Of a stretch of 7,722 nt of DNA, positions 5,169 to 7,722 are shown piece by piece. The translations under genes and the position numbers were made by a program. Below the pieces are notes generated by a model, which was not told where the DNA came from, did not search any database, and saw only the letters and a list, made by a program, of their open reading frames with translations. Every line of letters begins with the position of its first letter. The first letter of the stretch is position 1. This DNA is from Bacteroidota bacterium (GTDB taxonomy: Bacteria; Bacteroidota; Bacteroidia; Flavobacteriales; Flavobacteriaceae), in the NCBI GenBank assembly GCA_009937085.1, contig JAACDD010000056.1, positions 1-7,722 of the forward strand, written 5' to 3'.

Positions 5169-7340
5169 ATGAAAATAATTGCGCAGAAAACACTTGATGA
5201 TTTGGAGTTTGGAGTAGTCTTAGAACAGGCTGCTGCGCGTTGTGCAACCGAATCGGGAAAGTTACAGATGATGGAGACTTCACCATACACAACTTTTCGT
5301 GCAGTGTGTGGTACGTTAGATCGCACAAACGAATATTTGACCTCTTTTTCACAAGAAAAACCCATTCCAAATCACGGGTTTGAAGATGTAGCGCAAGAAA
5401 TTTCATTGCTATCTGTAGAAAACAGCAAAATAGAGGTCGAAGGATTTAGACGCCTGTTGTTGCTGTCGGAAACGGCAAATACACTATTTGTATTTCTTAG
5501 AAAAAACAAAAACCGCTACCCCGGTTTATTTGAATCCACAAACGGGCAAACGCCAATTAAAGAGATTCCCGCAGAAATTCATCGCATTGTTGACAAATTC
5601 GGTGAGTTAAAAGACCGCGCTTCAGACAAGCTATTTAGCATTCGCAGGCAAATGAATGGTGTGCGTTCAAAAATTAGCCAAAGTTTTGGTAGTGCGTTAA
5701 GTACGTATCACGGTTCTGGTTTTTTAGATGAAATTCGAGAAACGGTTATTGGAAGTAGACGCGTACTTGCAGTAAAAGCGATGTATCGCCGTAAAGTTAA
5801 AGGGGTAATCCACGGCAGTAGCAAAACGGGAAGCATCGTATATATTGAACCCGAAACGACCTTGCAATACACCCAAGAACTGCAAAATCTATTGTATGAC
5901 GAGAAAGAAGAAATCGATGCGATTTTACGTGCATTGACTGATTTTATGCGTCCGTTTGAAGCAGATTTTAAAACCTTTTCTAGTTTTTTAACCTTGATAG
6001 ACACGCATGCTGCGAAAGCACATTATGCCAGGGAGATGAATGCCGCTTTACCCATACTTTGTGAAACCCAAGAAATTGATTTAAAAAACGCGTATCATCC
6101 CCTACTCTACTTAAGCAACAAAAGAAAGAAGAATAAAACCTATCCGCAAGATGTACGCCTACACCCCGAAAACCGCATCATGGTTATTTCAGGACCTAAT
6201 GCGGGAGGAAAAAGTATCACCTTAAAAACCATTGGCCTTTTGCAATTGATGTTGCAAAGCGGTTTTTTGATTCCCGTTCACGAACAAAGTCATATAGGTG
6301 TTTTTGAACGTATTTTAACGGATATTGGCGACAATCAATCCATTGAAAATGAATTAAGCACCTATAGCTATCGCTTAAAAAACATGCAGCGTTTTTTAAA
6401 AAAATGCGATGCAAAAACCTTGTTTTTAATTGACGAATTCGGAACAGGATCTGACCCCGAATTGGGAGGTGCCTTAGCAGAAATATTTTTAGAAGTATTT
6501 TATGAGCGTGAATCTTTTGGAGCCATTACCACGCACTATTCCAATCTAAAGCTTCTCGCCAACGAATTGCCACATATGACCAATGCCAATATGCAGTTTG
6601 ACGGTAAGAGTTTACAGCCCACATTTCATTTGGTTTCTGGCGAAGCCGGAAGTTCATTTACTTTCGAGGTAGCAGAGAAAAACGATATTCCGTACAGCCT
6701 TATCAATAGGGCAAAAAAGAAAATTGAACGCGGTAAAGTGCGCTTTGATGCCAGTATTGCAAAACTGCAAAAAGAACGCGCTACCATGACCAAGACCTCA
6801 AAAGAACTACAAGAGGCATCTATCAAAAATAAAAAGGAAAATGAAAAGCTTGAAACGCTTAATGCGAAGGTTAAAGTAAAACTGGAGCGCTATCAAGAAC
6901 TTTACGATCAGGAGCAGCGCATGATTGCCTTGGGTAATAAGGTTAATGATGCGGCAGAACGGTATTTTATCAACAACAAAAAACGTCCTTTAATTGCGGA
7001 TCTACTCCGTGTTGTGGAAGAAGAAAATGCCAAACGTAAACGCAAATCGGTTGCGGAACACAAAAAAGAACAGAAACAGAAAAAGGCACTAAAGGAAGAG
7101 GTTTACAAAAAGGTTGAAGTAGTGCGAGAGGAAAAAAAGAAAAAACCTGTTCAGAAACCCAAGGAAAAACTACGCCCAAAAATCACTTTTAATATTGGCG
7201 ATAAAGTACGTATGTACGATGGAAAAGCAGTGGGTACCATTGACACATTAGAAAAGAATAAAGCAATTGTCAATTATGGCGTTTTTACCACACAAGTTAA
7301 TGTTGAAGCACTAGAACTAGTAGAACGTAAGAAAAAGTGA
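5169..7340 (+). CDS. mutS2: MutS2-type ATPase lacking the Smr domain
   Basis: The 723-residue product has the MutS2 layout without the MutS mismatch-recognition domains. A helical core/lever region spans about 1-300, with the clamp-like segment around 150-290. The ATPase spans about 325-515: Walker A GPNAGGKS (342-349), the DNQSIENELSTYS signature (388-400), Walker B LFLIDEFGTGSDP (418-430) and the switch His in TTHY (H456). A coiled coil covers about 515-600, a Lys/Glu-rich linker about 615-668, and a KOW-like beta domain 672-720 (NIGDKVRMYDGKAVG). Usual MutS2 proteins have about 780 residues and end in an Smr nuclease domain; none follows here. The clean stop overlapping the next start argues against a frameshift. 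ATG 5169 is chosen because MutS2 begins near TLDDLEFG; the upstream TTG at 5139 overlaps the promoter. MutS2 acts in recombination control and, in B. subtilis, in rescue of collided ribosomes. Confidence 0.93.
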   Translation: MKIIAQKTLDDLEFGVVLEQAAARCATESGKLQMMETSPYTTFRAVCGTLDRTNEYLTSFSQEKPIPNHGFEDVAQEISLLSVENSKIEVEGFRRLLLLSETANTLFVFLRKNKNRYPGLFESTNGQTPIKEIPAEIHRIVDKFGELKDRASDKLFSIRRQMNGVRSKISQSFGSALSTYHGSGFLDEIRETVIGSRRVLAVKAMYRRKVKGVIHGSSKTGSIVYIEPETTLQYTQELQNLLYDEKEEIDAILRALTDFMRPFEADFKTFSSFLTLIDTHAAKAHYAREMNAALPILCETQEIDLKNAYHPLLYLSNKRKKNKTYPQDVRLHPENRIMVISGPNAGGKSITLKTIGLLQLMLQSGFLIPVHEQSHIGVFERILTDIGDNQSIENELSTYSYRLKNMQRFLKKCDAKTLFLIDEFGTGSDPELGGALAEIFLEVFYERESFGAITTHYSNLKLLANELPHMTNANMQFDGKSLQPTFHLVSGEAGSSFTFEVAEKNDIPYSLINRAKKKIERGKVRFDASIAKLQKERATMTKTSKELQEASIKNKKENEKLETLNAKVKVKLERYQELYDQEQRMIALGNKVNDAAERYFINNKKRPLIADLLRVVEEENAKRKRKSVAEHKKEQKQKKALKEEVYKKVEVVREEKKKKPVQKPKEKLRPKITFNIGDKVRMYDGKAVGTIDTLEKNKAIVNYGVFTTQVNVEALELVERKKK

Positions 7341-7708
7341 ATCAAGCCGTAATTTTTTATGATAGTGAATGTCTGATGTGCAGCACTTTTGTAAAATTTA
7401 TTATTCGATATGATGTACATCAATACTTTAAATTTGCATCGCTTGGTTCAACATACGCTCAAAACTTCCAGCTTTCAAAAGAAACAGTGGTAGTTGTCGA
7501 CGCTTCACATACGCTAACGCATCAACATGCGATTAGACATATAATCCGCAAACTTCCTAGATTTAAATGGACCGTATTCTTTTTTTGGATAACCCCTAAT
7601 TTTATTCAAAGAGGATTGTACAATTGTATCGCAAAAAACAGAAAACGCGTTTTTGGAAGCACGCAATGTACCTTAGCCCAAAAACATAAAAACAGGTTTA
7701 TTTCTTAG
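7337..7708 (+). CDS. DCC-family (DUF393) thiol-disulfide oxidoreductase-like protein
   Basis: This 123-residue protein begins VIFYDSECLMCSTFVKFI (5-22) with the DxxCxxC signature of the DCC family: D9, C12 and C15. The family's C-terminal region is also present: YNCIAKNRKRVFG, then a Cys, ending in RFIS. Members are thioredoxin-like small proteins thought to be redox-active, but few have a defined partner. A hydrophobic stretch (WTVFFFWITPNF, about 78-89) corresponds to a family loop and is not a convincing membrane segment. The start is GTG at 7337, overlapping the mutS2 stop as GTGA, so the two genes are probably co-transcribed and translationally coupled. No other start would leave the family N-terminus intact. 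The stop is TAG at 7706-7708; the last 14 bases of the window show nothing. Confidence 0.87.
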   Translation: MNQAVIFYDSECLMCSTFVKFIIRYDVHQYFKFASLGSTYAQNFQLSKETVVVVDASHTLTHQHAIRHIIRKLPRFKWTVFFFWITPNFIQRGLYNCIAKNRKRVFGSTQCTLAQKHKNRFIS

Positions 7709-7722
7709 GATAATTATCGTCC

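Noticed and set aside
6990..7170. Lys/Glu-rich tail of MutS2 as a sign of frameshift
   Set aside because: The frame recovers a KOW-like domain after it, and the stop overlaps the next start. It is an ordinary charged linker in low-GC DNA.
1..7722. Beta-lactam synthesis cluster suggested by the isopenicillin N synthase-like gene
   Set aside because: No peptide synthetase or other beta-lactam gene is present, and the oxygenase family is broad. The adenylating enzyme has no carrier-protein domain.

Overview
The window is a gene-dense, AT-rich bacterial segment. Its features fit a member of the Bacteroidota, most likely class Flavobacteriia, but I cannot name a genus. The reasons are: genes begin without Shine-Dalgarno sequences, -7 elements resemble TAnnTTTG (a perfect copy precedes mutS2), there is a lipoprotein with an acidic stretch after its lipobox cysteine, and MutS2 lacks the Smr domain. 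I see no RNA genes, mobile elements, CRISPR arrays or long repeats. No stretch longer than about 60 bases is without a gene.

Left block (64-3709, + strand): four tightly packed genes that look like one operon. They encode an isopenicillin-N-synthase-like 2-oxoglutarate/Fe(II) oxygenase, a SUI1/YciH-type translation factor, a compact acyl-adenylate-forming enzyme and a thiolase-fold protein. The first pair overlaps by one base (TAATG), the second pair is 9 bases apart and the third overlaps by 10 bases. The last two proteins probably work together on acyl groups: one activates an acid, the other handles an acyl-thioester. The thiolase keeps its nucleophilic Cys and its His but has lost the second catalytic Cys and the NEAF asparagine, so it is unlikely to be an ordinary thiolase.

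Middle (3724-4457, + strand): a Spondin_N-domain lipoprotein, probably on the cell surface. It is preceded in a 49-base gap by a near-palindrome very similar to the CRP consensus. It runs tail-to-tail into ung with a single base between the stop codons.

Right block: ung (uracil-DNA glycosylase, - strand) and mutS2 (+ strand) diverge from a 44-base gap holding two interleaved candidate promoters. mutS2 encodes a 723-residue protein with a complete ATPase and a C-terminal KOW-like domain but no Smr nuclease domain. It overlaps by GTGA a small DCC-family (DUF393) thiol-disulfide oxidoreductase-like gene that ends 14 bases before the window edge.

The candidates most worth following are the thiolase with missing catalytic residues and its shortened adenylating partner, the CRP-like operator, and the Smr-less MutS2 paired with a DCC protein.
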